From Acidobacteriota bacterium (GTDB lineage: Bacteria > Acidobacteriota > Polarisedimenticolia > Polarisedimenticolales > Polarisedimenticolaceae): a stretch of DNA of 64,000 nt. The stretch is taken from the NCBI GenBank assembly GCA_029861955.1, contig JAOTYK010000005.1:62001-126000 (forward strand). Reading direction: 5' to 3'. Shown piece by piece: positions 17,175-27,600 of the stretch. Each line of letters opens with the position of its first letter. Position 1 is the first letter of the stretch. The notes below the pieces were generated by a model. It did not search any database. It worked only from the letters and a program-made list of their open reading frames with translations, and was not told the DNA's origin. A program made the position numbers and the translations under genes.

Positions 17175-20100
17175 CGCGTCCCGCTGCCATTGCGATGACG
17201 GTCGCATCGATGGTCCTCGTCGGGTGTGCCTCCCGTCAGAACGAGTCGACGATGGGGACCCTCGCCGAGCTGCGCGAGGTGGAACCCGACATCGAAGAGA
17301 TCGACGTCGAGCACGGACTTGAACAGGCGATGCAGCACTACCGGGAGTTCCTCGAAGAGTCGCCCGAGACGACGATGCGTCCCGAGGCGATGCGGCGCCT
17401 CGCGGATCTCCAGCTCGAGACGCAATTCGGGGTGCGCACGGACCTCGCCGCGCCGAAGCCGTTCGAGGCGCCGAAGCCCGGACCCACTCCCGAGTCAACG
17501 GAGGCCGCGCTGCTGCCCACTGACCTTCCGGGGTCGGTCGAATCGGAACGCGAGTTCGAGCAGCGCACGACCACCGCGGCGGACGTTCTGGCGAGCGACA
17601 CGCTCGACGAGGTCGATGCCGAGGGCCCGCTCGAAGCGATCGCCCTTTACGACGAGTTGCTCGCAGAGTACCCGAACTACGAGCACCGTGACAAAGTGCT
17701 CTACCAGAAGGCGCGAGCCTACGACGAACTCGGCCGCACAGACGACGCGATCGCCACCATGGATGGCCTGATACAGACGAATCCGCACTCCGTGCACGTT
17801 GACGAGATCCAGTTCCGCCGCGGCGAATACTTCTTCACCCGGCGACAGTTCCGTGATGCCGAACAGGCCTACGGCGCCGTCATCGATCTCGGCGACGCCT
17901 CTACGTACTACGAACTCGCTTTGTACAAGCTCGGGTGGACGTTGTACAAGCAAGAGTTCTATGAACAGGCGCTCCACCGCTATATCGCGCTCCTGGACCA
18001 CAAGGTCTCGACCGGTTACGACTTCGACGGAGAGCACGCGGAGGACGAAGCGCGCCGGGTCGAGGACACATTCCGCGTCGTAAGTCTCAGCCTGAACAAT
18101 CTCGGCGGACCGACCGCGGCTCCCGAATATTTTGCGGCATTCGGCCATCGTGACTACGAGGACCGTGTCTACCGCAACCTGGGCGAGCACTACCTCGAGA
18201 AACTGCGCTACGCCGACGCGGCGCAGAGCTTGAACGCGTTCGTCGATCTGTACCCCTTCCACCGGTCGGCGCCGCAGTTCAACATGCGCGTCATCGAGAC
18301 GTTCACCGCCGGCAGTTTCCCGCAGCTTGTCCTCGAGTCGAAACGCGATTTCGCCTCGCGCTACGGTCTGCAAGCCGAGTACTGGACGCGGTTCGACCCC
18401 ACCGATTCTCCGGAGGTGGTGGCCTACCTCAAGTCGAACCTCGAGGACCTTGCAACGCACTACCACGCCTTGTTCCAGAACGCCGAGGAGGTCGACGACA
18501 ACGAGGACCGTGCGATCGGATTCCGGGAGGCGAGTCGTTGGTACGGCGACTACCTTACCGCGTTCCCCACCGACCCGAACACGCCGGCCGTCCACTACCG
18601 CCTGGCTGATCTCTTGCTCGAGCACGGAAACCACGGCGAGGCCGCGCTTGCGTACGAGAGCACAGCCTACGACTACCCGCCACACGAACAGTCCGCTGCG
18701 GCAGGCTACGCGGCGGTCTATGCATACCGACGACAACTCGACGCGCTGGCCGACGACGCGTCCGATCGAGATGTGGTGACCCGTGCGACGGTGGACAGTT
18801 CTTTGCGCTTCTCCGACGCCTTTCCCGACCACGAACACGCAGCGCCTGTCCTGGGAGCGGCGGCAGACGACCTGTACGAACTCGGCGCGCACGGGGTTGC
18901 CATCGCTACTGCGCGCCAGCTCCTTGACGGCTATGCGGAGGCCGAGGACAGCATCCGGCGCTCCGCTTGGACCGTCGTCGCACACGGCTCGTTCGACCTC
19001 GAGAGCTACCCCGACGCCGAGATCGCCTACACACAGGTACTGACGATGACGCCTCAGAGCGACGAGACGCACGCGAACTTCGTCGATAACCTCGCGGCGT
19101 CGATCTACAAGCAGGGCGAGTTGGCCAACGCCGCCGAGGACTATCGAGCGGCGGCCGATCACTTCCTTCGGGTTCGTCTCTCGGCGCCGACGTCGACGCT
19201 GCGTCCCACCGCAGAATACGACGCGGGCGTGGCGCTGCAAAGGCTCGAGGCCTGGACCGAAGCTGCCGGTGTGCTCGAGGACTTTCGCAACACTTACCCT
19301 GATCACGAGTTGCGCCACGAGGCGACCCAACAGATCGCGAATGCTTACCGCGAGAGCGACGACCCGTCGCGTGCGGCCGTCGAGTACGAACGTGTCGCCG
19401 CCGAGGCCGACGACCCGCAATTGCAGGGCGAGGCCCTACTCGTCGCGGGTGACCTGTGGGAGAGTACCGACGCGTTCGACCGAGCCCTCGAGGTCTACGC
19501 GCGCTACGTCGGTCTCTTTCCGCGCCCTGTCGAGCCCGCCGTCGAAGTGCGCCAGAAGATTGCGCGGATCCACAAGACCGCGGGCCGCAGCGTGCTGTAC
19601 CGCGAAACTCTCTCCGACATCGTGCGCGCCGACGCCGAGGCGGGCGATGCGCGCACTCCCCGGACACGCACTCTTGCCGCACGAGCCGCGCTGGTGCTGA
19701 CCGAACCGCTCTACGACGGCTTCGAGGCGATCGAGCTGCTGCAGCCGTTCGAGGAAAGTCTCGCCGAGAAACAGCGGCGGATGGACGAGGTTATCGGCGC
19801 GATGGAGAACCTGGTGAGCTACGAGATTGCGGACGTCACTGCGGCCGCCACCTTCTACATGGCCGAGACCTACCTCGAGTTCAGTCGCGCGCTATTCGAA
19901 TCGGAGCGGCCGACCGACCTGGAGCCCACCGAACTCGCAGAGTACGAACTGGTGCTCGAGGAAGAGGCATTTCCGTTCGAGGAACGCGCCATCGAGTTGC
20001 ACGAGGAGAATCTCGAGCTGCTCCAGGCCGGCGTGTTCAATGACTGGACGGAGAACAGCCTCCGCAAGCTCGGCGAGATGGTGCCGGGCCGCTACGCCAA

Positions 20101-20257
20101 GAGTGAGTCGATCCCCGAAGATCCGGACACCCTCGATCGCTACGTCTATCGGTCGCCGGCTTCCCGGTTCGTCGGCCCACGCCAGGGGACGTTCGAGACG
20201 CCCGTGGCCGCCCCGCCTGCCGCGGAAGACGAGGAGGTGACCCGTGCGATGCCGTAA
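17171..20257 (+). CDS. Large TPR lipoprotein of the envelope operon (1,028 aa)
   Basis: A lipoprotein signal ends in the lipobox LVGC (Cys at about residue 17). After an acidic linker, at least ten TPR-type helical pairs run from about 55 to 900 (for instance [58 protein letters not shown]). This layout matches BamD/YbgF-like and AglT/AgmK-like outer-membrane lipoproteins. Start ATG 17171 overlaps the previous stop; its end overlaps the next gene by 14 bases. Proposed role: outer-membrane or periplasmic arm of the energised complex. Confidence 0.9.
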   Translation: MTRPAAIAMTVASMVLVGCASRQNESTMGTLAELREVEPDIEEIDVEHGLEQAMQHYREFLEESPETTMRPEAMRRLADLQLETQFGVRTDLAAPKPFEAPKPGPTPESTEAALLPTDLPGSVESEREFEQRTTTAADVLASDTLDEVDAEGPLEAIALYDELLAEYPNYEHRDKVLYQKARAYDELGRTDDAIATMDGLIQTNPHSVHVDEIQFRRGEYFFTRRQFRDAEQAYGAVIDLGDASTYYELALYKLGWTLYKQEFYEQALHRYIALLDHKVSTGYDFDGEHAEDEARRVEDTFRVVSLSLNNLGGPTAAPEYFAAFGHRDYEDRVYRNLGEHYLEKLRYADAAQSLNAFVDLYPFHRSAPQFNMRVIETFTAGSFPQLVLESKRDFASRYGLQAEYWTRFDPTDSPEVVAYLKSNLEDLATHYHALFQNAEEVDDNEDRAIGFREASRWYGDYLTAFPTDPNTPAVHYRLADLLLEHGNHGEAALAYESTAYDYPPHEQSAAAGYAAVYAYRRQLDALADDASDRDVVTRATVDSSLRFSDAFPDHEHAAPVLGAAADDLYELGAHGVAIATARQLLDGYAEAEDSIRRSAWTVVAHGSFDLESYPDAEIAYTQVLTMTPQSDETHANFVDNLAASIYKQGELANAAEDYRAAADHFLRVRLSAPTSTLRPTAEYDAGVALQRLEAWTEAAGVLEDFRNTYPDHELRHEATQQIANAYRESDDPSRAAVEYERVAAEADDPQLQGEALLVAGDLWESTDAFDRALEVYARYVGLFPRPVEPAVEVRQKIARIHKTAGRSVLYRETLSDIVRADAEAGDARTPRTRTLAARAALVLTEPLYDGFEAIELLQPFEESLAEKQRRMDEVIGAMENLVSYEIADVTAAATFYMAETYLEFSRALFESERPTDLEPTELAEYELVLEEEAFPFEERAIELHEENLELLQAGVFNDWTENSLRKLGEMVPGRYAKSESIPEDPDTLDRYVYRSPASRFVGPRQGTFETPVAAPPAAEDEEVTRAMP

Positions 20258-20909
20258 AGCGATCCGTATCGTGGCGTCCTGCGCTGCCCTGTTACTCGCG
20301 GCTGGCTGCGCAACGGACGGGGCGCGGAAGGCAGGACCCAAGACGGTGCCCGGCGGTTCGAAGGCGACGAACGTCGCGGTCGATCGGGATCCCTCAGGCT
20401 TCACGATCTCCCAGCCGGTCGCCGCGAGCGACGACGTGCGAGCGAGCTTCGACGCGGCCATCGAGCTGATGGAGCAAGGGAATTACACGGGCGCTATCGA
20501 TCGCCTGAAGGTGGTAACCGAGGAGTCCCCCGACGCAACGGCAGCGCACCTCGCGCTGGGCGTTGCATACGCTCGCACGGACGACCTGGAGAGCGCGGAG
20601 GTCAGCCTGTTGACTGCGCTCGAGCGCAACCCGGATCACCCTGCGGCGCTCACCGAGTTGGGACTCGTGCAGCGGCGAAAGGGCGAATTCGCAGACTCGC
20701 GCGCGAGCTACGAGGCGGCGCTGTCGAAGTTCGCGGACTTCCATCATGCGCACCGGAACCTGGCGATCCTCTGCGACCTGTACCTCGGCGACGCAGCGTG
20801 CGCTCTCGAGCACTACAAGGCGTACCGCCGTGTCGTGCCGGAGGACGCCGAGGTCGACAAATGGATCGCGGACCTGCGCAATCGCATCGCGGTCAAGGAG
20901 ACCCCATGA
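20244..20909 (+). CDS. Small TPR lipoprotein of the envelope operon
   Basis: The 221-residue protein starts at GTG 20244, set by AGGAGG six bases upstream within the end of the previous gene. The lipobox is LAAGC (Cys near residue 19). After a linker, three to four TPRs cover about 70-215 ([57 protein letters not shown]). GltE/AglT-like single-array TPR lipoproteins accompany gliding motors in Myxococcota. Its stop overlaps the next ATG by four bases. Confidence 0.88.
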   Translation: MRCRKAIRIVASCAALLLAAGCATDGARKAGPKTVPGGSKATNVAVDRDPSGFTISQPVAASDDVRASFDAAIELMEQGNYTGAIDRLKVVTEESPDATAAHLALGVAYARTDDLESAEVSLLTALERNPDHPAALTELGLVQRRKGEFADSRASYEAALSKFADFHHAHRNLAILCDLYLGDAACALEHYKAYRRVVPEDAEVDKWIADLRNRIAVKETP

Positions 20910-21244
20910 AGAGATTCGCCAGGACGGCGATATTGCTGCTCGTGGCGACGACCGCCGCGGCCGAAGAGCCGCTGACGGACGCGTCGTCCACGGAAACGCC
21001 GACCTCGAAGCCCGCCGCGGCTGACGGAGCCCCGAAGGCGCTGTCCGGCATGTCAATCCTGGGCAACCAGGAGGCGCCGAAGTCGCTGGTGATCGTGCCG
21101 TGGCAGAGCTCCGCCCCAGGCACTGCGATCGGCATCTCGACGCTGCTCGACGACTCGCGGCGACCGGTCGACCGCGACGTTTTCCTACGTGCCCTTAGCT
21201 ACTACGAGATTCGTACCGAGACTACTAATTCCGACAGCCGGTGA
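20906..21244 (+). CDS. Small exported protein of the envelope operon (112 aa)
   Basis: ATG 20906 overlaps the preceding stop (ATGA) and has AAGGAG upstream. A signal peptide ([15 protein letters not shown]) precedes a Thr/Ser/Pro/Ala-rich linker and a short domain with [19 protein letters not shown] and a tail [17 protein letters not shown]. The stretch [17 protein letters not shown] recalls small proteins found next to TolQ-type genes in deltaproteobacterial gliding clusters, but I cannot name a family. Confidence 0.8.
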   Translation: MKRFARTAILLLVATTAAAEEPLTDASSTETPTSKPAAADGAPKALSGMSILGNQEAPKSLVIVPWQSSAPGTAIGISTLLDDSRRPVDRDVFLRALSYYEIRTETTNSDSR

Positions 21245-21269
21245 CCGGCGTACTGCAGGAGGTGTGACG

Positions 21270-21920
21270 ATGGATGGCTTGTACTCCGTGGTGAGATTTT
21301 TCGTTTCCGGGGGACCGTTTATGTACCCCATCCTGATCGTGTTCTCGGTCGGCGTCGCGATCGCAGTCGAGCGTTTCATCACGCTCAATGGCATCAAGAA
21401 GCGCAATGCCGGCATGTGGAGCCGCCTGCAACCGGCCCTGGCGAAGGGTGAGTTCGACAAGGCGCGCGAGATGACGAGCAAGGACGATTCCACCGTCTCG
21501 CGCCTCCTGTCGTTGGGCCTGGCAAGACAGGGCGCCGTCCGTCACCGTGAGGACATCGAGATCGCGATGGAGGAGGGAATGATGGAGATCATCCCTCAGC
21601 TCGAGAAGCGAACGGCCTACGTCGCACTCGGCGCCAGCATCGCAACGCTACTCGGTTTGCTCGGCACGATTATCGGCTTGATCCATGCCTTCACGGCGGT
21701 GGCCGGTGCCAACCCGGCCGAAAAGGCGGACCTGTTGTCGGCCAGCATCTCGGTCGCGATGAACACGACGGCGTTCGGGCTGATCACCGCGATTCCGCTG
21801 CTGGTCGTACACACCGTACTGACGACCAAGACCAGCGAGATTGTCGACAGCCTCGAAATGGCTTCCATCAAGGCGCTGAACGTCATCACGTCGATGGCCA
21901 AGCGTCAGGCCACGGCGTAA
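21270..21920 (+). CDS. ExbB/TolQ/MotA-type proton-channel protein
   Basis: The start at ATG 21270 (AGGAGG, seven-base spacing) gives 216 residues, the usual ExbB/TolQ length. Three transmembrane helices: about 10-32 (FVSGGPFMYPILIVFSVGVA), 118-140 (ASIATLLGLLGTIIGLIHAF) and 165-190 (AMNTTAFGLITAIPLLVVHT). The GLLGTIxGLIxAF and NTTAFGLxxAIP motifs are diagnostic of the MotA_ExbB channel family. With the ExbD proteins encoded next it should form the inner-membrane stator that couples proton flow to work in the periplasm. Confidence 0.95.
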   Translation: MDGLYSVVRFFVSGGPFMYPILIVFSVGVAIAVERFITLNGIKKRNAGMWSRLQPALAKGEFDKAREMTSKDDSTVSRLLSLGLARQGAVRHREDIEIAMEEGMMEIIPQLEKRTAYVALGASIATLLGLLGTIIGLIHAFTAVAGANPAEKADLLSASISVAMNTTAFGLITAIPLLVVHTVLTTKTSEIVDSLEMASIKALNVITSMAKRQATA

Positions 21921-21924
21921 CGAC

Positions 21925-22407
21925 ATGGCTAGAGCACACCACTACCGGCGGCGCCAGAAAGAGGTGCCCGAGCTCGACATGACGACGTTCATGAACCTGA
22001 TGGTCGTGCTCGTGCCGTTCTTGCTGATCACAGCGGTCTTCTCGCGGATCACAATCGTCGAGCTCGACCTTCCCAGCGCGAAGAGTAACGACGCCTCCGC
22101 ACCGACCTTTCGGGTCGAGGTTGTCGTTCGCCACGAGGGACTCGAGATCATGGACGGAATGCAGGTCATCGCCGCGATTCCCAACATTGGCGACCGCTAC
22201 GATCTGCCGACGCTCTCCGACTATCTCGTCGAGATCAAGCGCCAGTATCCCGATAAAGAAGACGCCTCAGTTCTTCTCGAGCCCGACATCGAGTACGACC
22301 ACCTGATTCAGGTGATGGATGTCGTGCGCACCGTCGAGCTGGAGGACAGCGAACACCCCGTCCGCGCGGAACTGTTCACGGCCATTTCCATAGGAGACGC
22401 ACCGTGA
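21925..22407 (+). CDS. ExbD/TolR-type protein with Asn at the channel Asp position
   Basis: The 160-residue protein has the ExbD layout: cytoplasmic basic tail, one transmembrane helix (about 20-41), periplasmic domain. The helix start reads LDMTTFMNLMVVLVPFLL. In ExbD/TolR this is normally (N/D)xTPxxDxxxxLLxFF, and the Asp carries protons. Here an Asn (codon AAC) stands in that place, while the neighbouring ExbD keeps Asp. It may be a structural partner rather than the ion-conducting subunit. Start ATG follows the ExbB stop by four bases. Confidence 0.92.
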   Translation: MARAHHYRRRQKEVPELDMTTFMNLMVVLVPFLLITAVFSRITIVELDLPSAKSNDASAPTFRVEVVVRHEGLEIMDGMQVIAAIPNIGDRYDLPTLSDYLVEIKRQYPDKEDASVLLEPDIEYDHLIQVMDVVRTVELEDSEHPVRAELFTAISIGDAP

Positions 22408-22922
22408 AGAGCTCACGACGCCTCAGACGGATGAAGCGCAACAAGCGCGGCCTGCCGAAGTTGAACCTGACTTCATTGATGGACGTTTTCACGGTCCTCG
22501 TGTTCTTCCTGATGATCAACTCAGCGTCCGTCGAGACACTGCAACAACCAAAGCAGATCACCCTGCCGGAGTCGATCGTCGATGCCAAGCCGCGAGAGAC
22601 GGTGGTGATCTTCGTCGGCACCGAGACCGTCTTGGTGCAGGGAGATCCCGTCGCGCTCGTCGCCGAAATCGATTCGGACACCGGTGCCGGCGTCGAGCCG
22701 ATCCGTGCCCGACTTGCGGAACTGAGCGAGAGCGTGATCGGGCTGAGCACCCGGGCCGTTGCCGAGAGTCAGGAGGTGACGGTGCTCGCGGATCGGACGA
22801 TTCCGTTCCGTGTGCTGAAGAAGATCATGGCTACTTGCACGGCCGAGGGTTACACACGCGTTTCGCTGGCCGTGACGCAGAAGTCCGAGGAACCCCCGAC
22901 GGGCCCCTCCGATCAGGTGTAA
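22404..22922 (+). CDS. ExbD/TolR-type protein with the canonical channel Asp
   Basis: The 172-residue protein starts at GTG 22404 (GGAG upstream), overlapping the previous stop. Its membrane helix reads LNLTSLMDVFTVLVFFLM, keeping the conserved Asp of the proton path. The periplasmic domain follows (about 40-165; TVLADRTIPFRVLKKIMATC resembles the ExbD/TolR fold end). Two different ExbD proteins next to one ExbB is also the AglR-AglQ-AglS arrangement of Myxococcus gliding. Confidence 0.94.
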   Translation: MKSSRRLRRMKRNKRGLPKLNLTSLMDVFTVLVFFLMINSASVETLQQPKQITLPESIVDAKPRETVVIFVGTETVLVQGDPVALVAEIDSDTGAGVEPIRARLAELSESVIGLSTRAVAESQEVTVLADRTIPFRVLKKIMATCTAEGYTRVSLAVTQKSEEPPTGPSDQV

Positions 22923-22925
22923 TTG

Positions 22926-24398
22926 ATGAACTCTAACGACCATCACGAGTTACGCGCACGCGCCGAAGAAGTTCGCAGCCGGGTGCAGACGCTGACCGAC
23001 GACCTGCGCGTCGTCGACGAGAACGTCGATGCACTCGCGCCGCAACGGATGCACCACGAGCTGCTGGAAAAGGCGTGCTCGTCCCTTGAGAAACTAGGCG
23101 ATTGTGGGGTGGCCGCCCTGTTCTGGGGCGAAGACTTCGACCGCGACGGCGTATCCAACCGATTGCGCGAGGCCCGCGGCCGCATCGCTGCGTTCCGCGA
23201 ACGGGTCGACGCGCTGGACGACCAGCGCCGCGAGATCCTCGACGGAATCGCCGGCGAAGAGCAGGACCTCGAGATGCTCGGCGCGGATCTCTACTACCTC
23301 CGGAAAGAGGAAGAGCGGCGTAAGAACGAATGGGTCATCGAACGTGAAGTAAATCCACTGCCGGCCCGCAAGTCGCGGATGCCGTGGGCCCGGGGCGGCG
23401 AAGACGACCGGCGCTTCCGCCGCTCGCTCGGCGGTGCGCTGATGACCAGCATGCTGCTCGGGGCGCTGCTCCCGTGGATCCCGCTGCCGATCCCGGAGAG
23501 ATTCGTGCCCGAGGACATCCCTCGGCGGCTCGCGCAACTCGTCCGCGAGGAGAAGGCGCGCCTCGCGCCGCCGCCGCCGGCGCCGATCGATAAGCCGGAG
23601 CAACGCGACGAGGCCGAGAAACCGAAACCGGAAGAGCCACCCGAGCCGAGCGAGCAACCCAACGAACCCGACGCGATCGCGCAGGCGCTGCCGGAACCGT
23701 CGACGAAGACCGACGAGCTGGCGCCAGCCAAGCCGTCCGTCGCTGCGCCGGGCCCCCGGACGCAGGTGCGAACGGCAGGCATCCTCGCCTTCAAAGACAA
23801 GTTTGCGGGCCTCGCGAAGGACAAGGTCGCACCGAAACTCGGCGCCGATGCACGCTACGGCATCGCCAGCGATTCGAGCGCCGCGGAGGCGCCGTCGCGT
23901 TCGATGTTGACGACGAACGCGCCCGGGTCGAGTGGCGGGATCAACATTTCGTCCCTCAGTCGGAATGTCGGCGGTGGGGGTGGTGGTGGCCCGGGAGGCG
24001 GCGGCGGCATGCACGGTGTGCAGATCGGGCGACAGAGCAGTTCGATCGATTCGATCGGCGGAGGGGGCGGCGACCGTCCGCGTGCGGGTGGCGGCCATGG
24101 CTCGACCCGCACCGACGAGGAGATCCAGATAGTCTTCGACCGCTACAAGGCAGCATTCTATCGTCTTTACAATCGCGAGCTGCGGAACGACCCGACGCTG
24201 CGAGGACAGATGGTTCTGCGATTGACGATCGAGCCCGACGGCAGCGTTTCGATGTGCGATCTCGAGTCCACCACGATCAACGCATCGGACCTGGCCACGC
24301 AGGTCGTGAACCGCGTCCGAATGATCAACTTCGGCGCGAAGGAAGGCGTCGATGCAATGACAATCGTCTACCCGATCGATTTCTTGCCGAAAGCATGA
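22926..24398 (+). CDS. AgmX/PglI-type TonB-like protein with N-terminal coiled coil
   Basis: The 490-residue protein (ATG 22926; TTG 22923 is an alternative) starts with a cytoplasmic coiled coil (about 5-135). A single membrane span lies near 160-180 (GGALMTSMLLGALLPWIPL). A Pro/Glu/Lys-rich periplasmic linker follows, then Gly-rich spacers (GGGGGGGPGGGGGMHG), and a C-terminal TonB-like domain of the AgmX/PglI type (about 395-490: FDRYKAAFYRLYNRELRNDP, VLRLTIEPDGSVSMCDLEST, VNRVRMINFG). Such proteins (GltG, GltJ in Myxococcus) reach from the inner-membrane motor to the outer membrane. The cytoplasmic coiled coil replaces the FHA or zinc-finger heads known there. Confidence 0.9.
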   Translation: MNSNDHHELRARAEEVRSRVQTLTDDLRVVDENVDALAPQRMHHELLEKACSSLEKLGDCGVAALFWGEDFDRDGVSNRLREARGRIAAFRERVDALDDQRREILDGIAGEEQDLEMLGADLYYLRKEEERRKNEWVIEREVNPLPARKSRMPWARGGEDDRRFRRSLGGALMTSMLLGALLPWIPLPIPERFVPEDIPRRLAQLVREEKARLAPPPPAPIDKPEQRDEAEKPKPEEPPEPSEQPNEPDAIAQALPEPSTKTDELAPAKPSVAAPGPRTQVRTAGILAFKDKFAGLAKDKVAPKLGADARYGIASDSSAAEAPSRSMLTTNAPGSSGGINISSLSRNVGGGGGGGPGGGGGMHGVQIGRQSSSIDSIGGGGGDRPRAGGGHGSTRTDEEIQIVFDRYKAAFYRLYNRELRNDPTLRGQMVLRLTIEPDGSVSMCDLESTTINASDLATQVVNRVRMINFGAKEGVDAMTIVYPIDFLPKA

Positions 24399-24451
24399 AG
24401 CGAGAACAAACCAACGATGGAGAGGACTATCTGATCCGCTGACAAGCGAGC

Positions 24452-24544
24452 GATTTTGACAAGGGCAAACCCGTCGAAAGGCGGGGACGCAAAGTCACCG
24501 GTCTAACGGGCCTCGAGCAGGCCTTAGGACAGCGGGACCGCCGG
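24452..24544 (+). promoter_or_regulatory. Cyclic di-GMP-I (GEMM-I) riboswitch aptamer
   Basis: The hallmark segments occur in order: GGGCAAAC (24463-24470), a C/G-rich stem closed by the GAAA tetraloop (24476-24479), GGACGCAAAG (24485-24494), the P3 stem with GGCCT/AGGCC hairpin (24509-24523), and the 3' strand AGGACAGCGGGACCGCC (24526-24542). The base corresponding to position 20 of the Vibrio Vc2 aptamer is G in GGGC, which predicts c-di-GMP rather than 3',3'-cGAMP. The aptamer lies 80 bases before ATG 24625 of the DUF11 surface protein. No terminator separates it from the operon upstream, so it may act inside a read-through transcript. Confidence 0.93.
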
Positions 24545-24551
24545 AATCAGC

Positions 24552-24577
24552 CACCGAGCGTCCTGGATGCCTCGGTG
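24552..24577 (+). promoter_or_regulatory. Hairpin in the riboswitch expression platform
   Basis: Perfect seven-base arms CACCGAG (24552-24558) and CTCGGTG (24571-24577) lie directly 3' of the aptamer. No U-run follows, so it is not a standard intrinsic terminator. It may alternate with aptamer stems or expose/hide the ribosome site (GAGGA near 24615). The switching mechanism is inferred. Confidence 0.45.
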
Positions 24578-24624
24578 TCGTGTCCCGGCGATCCCATCGC
24601 GCGGCGAGCGGCTCGAGGACATCA

Positions 24625-27600
24625 ATGACTAGCAGTGTTCATGATCGAAGGAGATGGGACGGCAGGAGAGCGATTCTCCTGTCGCTGGCGCTCTTCGCCG
24701 TCATGGCGGGTTCGTCGCTCGACGTCTCTGCGTGCCAGGCATTCGGCGGAGTGATCGACGGCTTCGTCGACCCGATCCCTCCGTCCCAGGTCCAGATCGA
24801 CGGCAACTGCACGATCCGAAACTTCCCGGCCTCCAACCCGCTGACGACCAACTTCAGCTTCTTCACGCAGCCCGGCCAGACCCAGGAACGCTGGCTGATC
24901 GTCTTCGACAACGTCGTCCACACCGGCCAGATGTCCTGCAACTCGGTGTTGGGCCACAAGATCTGGTTTACGAACGGCTCGTCAACGACGATCCAGGAGG
25001 ACTGTCAAAACCTCCTGATCCCCGTCGAAAAGATCGAGAAGGACAATCCGCCGGGGCCGCCGGTTGTCTCCGTTGGCGTCCCCTTCACATGGACGCTTAC
25101 GATCCCGGTCCTGTTCGACCCCGCGACCGAAACAGTCATCCAGCTCGACGGATCGCCCAACGACCTCCACGGCATCACGGTCGTCGACGACCTGAACGAA
25201 ACCGGTGTCGATCTGACCTATCTCGGCCATGTCGCCTACTGGCTTGACGACAACACGCCCGTGCCCCTCACGTTCTCGAACGTCGGCGGCGTGCTGACCT
25301 TCGACAACATCCCCATCGTCGATGCCGGGCGGCAGTTCGTCGTCGAACTGACGGTGGTCCTTGAAGACACGCCGACCAACGCATCCGGCACGCAGTTCGT
25401 CAACACCGCACGCTGGAGCTTCGGCCGCCTGATCGAGGGCATCTTCTACGAGCCGCTCCCCGGCGAATGGGGCATCTCCGAGCCGCTGACGATCGCCGCA
25501 CCCGAGTTGGTCGTCACCAAGACCGGCCCCGCCACGATGAACCTCGCCGAGTGGGGCGAGTTCGTGCTCGATGTCCACAATGCCGGGCTGTCCGAAGCCT
25601 GGGACACCACCCTGCGCGACCTGCTGCCCGACGGTCCGACCGGCGGGATGTGCGATCTCGCGCCGGAGATCCTGAGCGCGCGTGTGTTCGCCGCCGACGG
25701 CGTCACCCCGGTCCCGGGCAAGGGACCGCTCGTCGAGGGTGCGGACTACACAGTGACCTGGGCGGGCGCCCCCACCTGCCGACTCGAGATCGTCACGACG
25801 ACCGCGAATGCCTCCATCGAAGCGGACGAGCGAATGGTCATCCGCTACCGTACTCAACTCGACGGCGACACCCAGGACGGCGTCCCGCTGACCAACGTCG
25901 CCGGCGCCATCCGCTGGTTCAATGGCGACGACGGGGTCAGCGACCGCATCGTCTACGACCGCGTGCTGACTGACGGCACCGTCGGGACGGCGGATCACCA
26001 GGACGCGCACACCGTCAACGCCGACCTGACCGGCTTCTTCTTCGAGAAGACGGTTGCCAACCTCGCGTCGGGGGCCAACCCCGCCACGACCGCCGCGCCC
26101 GGCGACACACTGCGCTACACGCTGCGCTTCCGCACGACCGACGACTCGCTTACGAACTTCTCGATCGTCGACGAACCCGACGCGCTCAACGTATCGCCGG
26201 TGTTCGTCCCCGGCACGCTGTCGCTCGTCACCGTCCCCGCGGGCGCCGACACCAGCGGCACCTCCGCCATCGGTGGCGCCGCAGGGACCGGCGTGATCGA
26301 CGTCCGAAACCTGTCGACGCCGACGGGCGGCGAGGTGGTCATCGAGTTCGACATCACACTGGCCGCGACGATTCCCGACGGAACGATCGCAACGAACCAG
26401 GCGTCGCTATTCGACTCGGGCGGCTCGCTCGTCGCGCCCAGCGACGACCCGTTCGTCAACGGCGCGGCGTCACCGGACGTTGCGGGAGACGAGGACCCGA
26501 CGCGGATCACGATCGTGTCGTCTCCGGCGTTCGAGGTGCAGAAGATCTCGGCGGATCTCACCGGCGATCCCGCGGTCCTGCTGGCCGGCGAGACGCTGCG
26601 GTACACGATCACCGTCCGCAACGTCGGCGACGCCGAAGCCGTGGATGCCGTGCTGCGTGACGCGGTGCCGGTCAACACGTCCTACGTCCCGGGCAGCACA
26701 ACATTGAACGGAGCGCCGGTTGCCGACATCGGCGGCCTGTCGCCGCTGGTCAACGGGATGCCGATCAACACACCGGCCGACCCGACGCCGGGAACGATGC
26801 CGGCCGACCCGGCTGCGGTCGCCACGATCACGTTCGACGTGATCGTCGACCCCGGAGTCCTGGACGGCACGATCATCTCGAACCAGGGATTCGTCAGCGC
26901 CGTGCAAGGTGGTGTCGTCGACCAGCCGTCGGATGATCCAACGACCCCGATCGCCGACGACCCGACGCAAGACGTCGTCGGCAACCTGCCGCTGATCTAT
27001 GCCGAGAAGAGTGTCCAGCTGTTCGGCGATCTCGGCACACCGGGAATCGTTGACCCCGGAGACGTGCTGCGCTACACGATCGTCGTTCAGAACTCTGCGG
27101 CGATCGACGCGACCGGCATCGTGCTCACCGACAACGTGCCTGCGGACACGTCCTACGTCGCCGACACGACATTGCTCGACGGCACGCCGTACGGCCAACC
27201 GGACGGTGGGGTCTTCCCGCTTATTGCCGGGGTGTCGATCGGCACGCTCGCCGCGAACTCGGCCGCCACCGTGCAGTTCGACCTACGGGTCGCCGCGGGC
27301 ACGCCGACCGGGACCGTGATCAGCAACCAGGCGACGGTCTCGAGCACCGAGCTTCCCGACGTGCTCACCGACGGCGACGGCGACCCGACCACCGGCCCCG
27401 AGCCGACGGTCGTGGTGGTCGGCGACGTGCAGCAATTGGCCATCACGAAACAGGTCGCAGTGGTCGGCGGCGGGCCGGCCGTCCCGGGCGCAGAACTCGA
27501 ATATCTCGTACGCGTCACCAATATCGGCGCGGTCCCGGCATTAGGCGTTGTGATCACCGACGACCTCGACGCTCCACAACCGGGACAGCTTGCCTACGTA

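Noticed and set aside
17495-19420. Minus-strand 641-codon open frame
   Set aside because: Antisense shadow of the TPR lipoprotein gene, a product of high GC at third positions; translation shows no domain.
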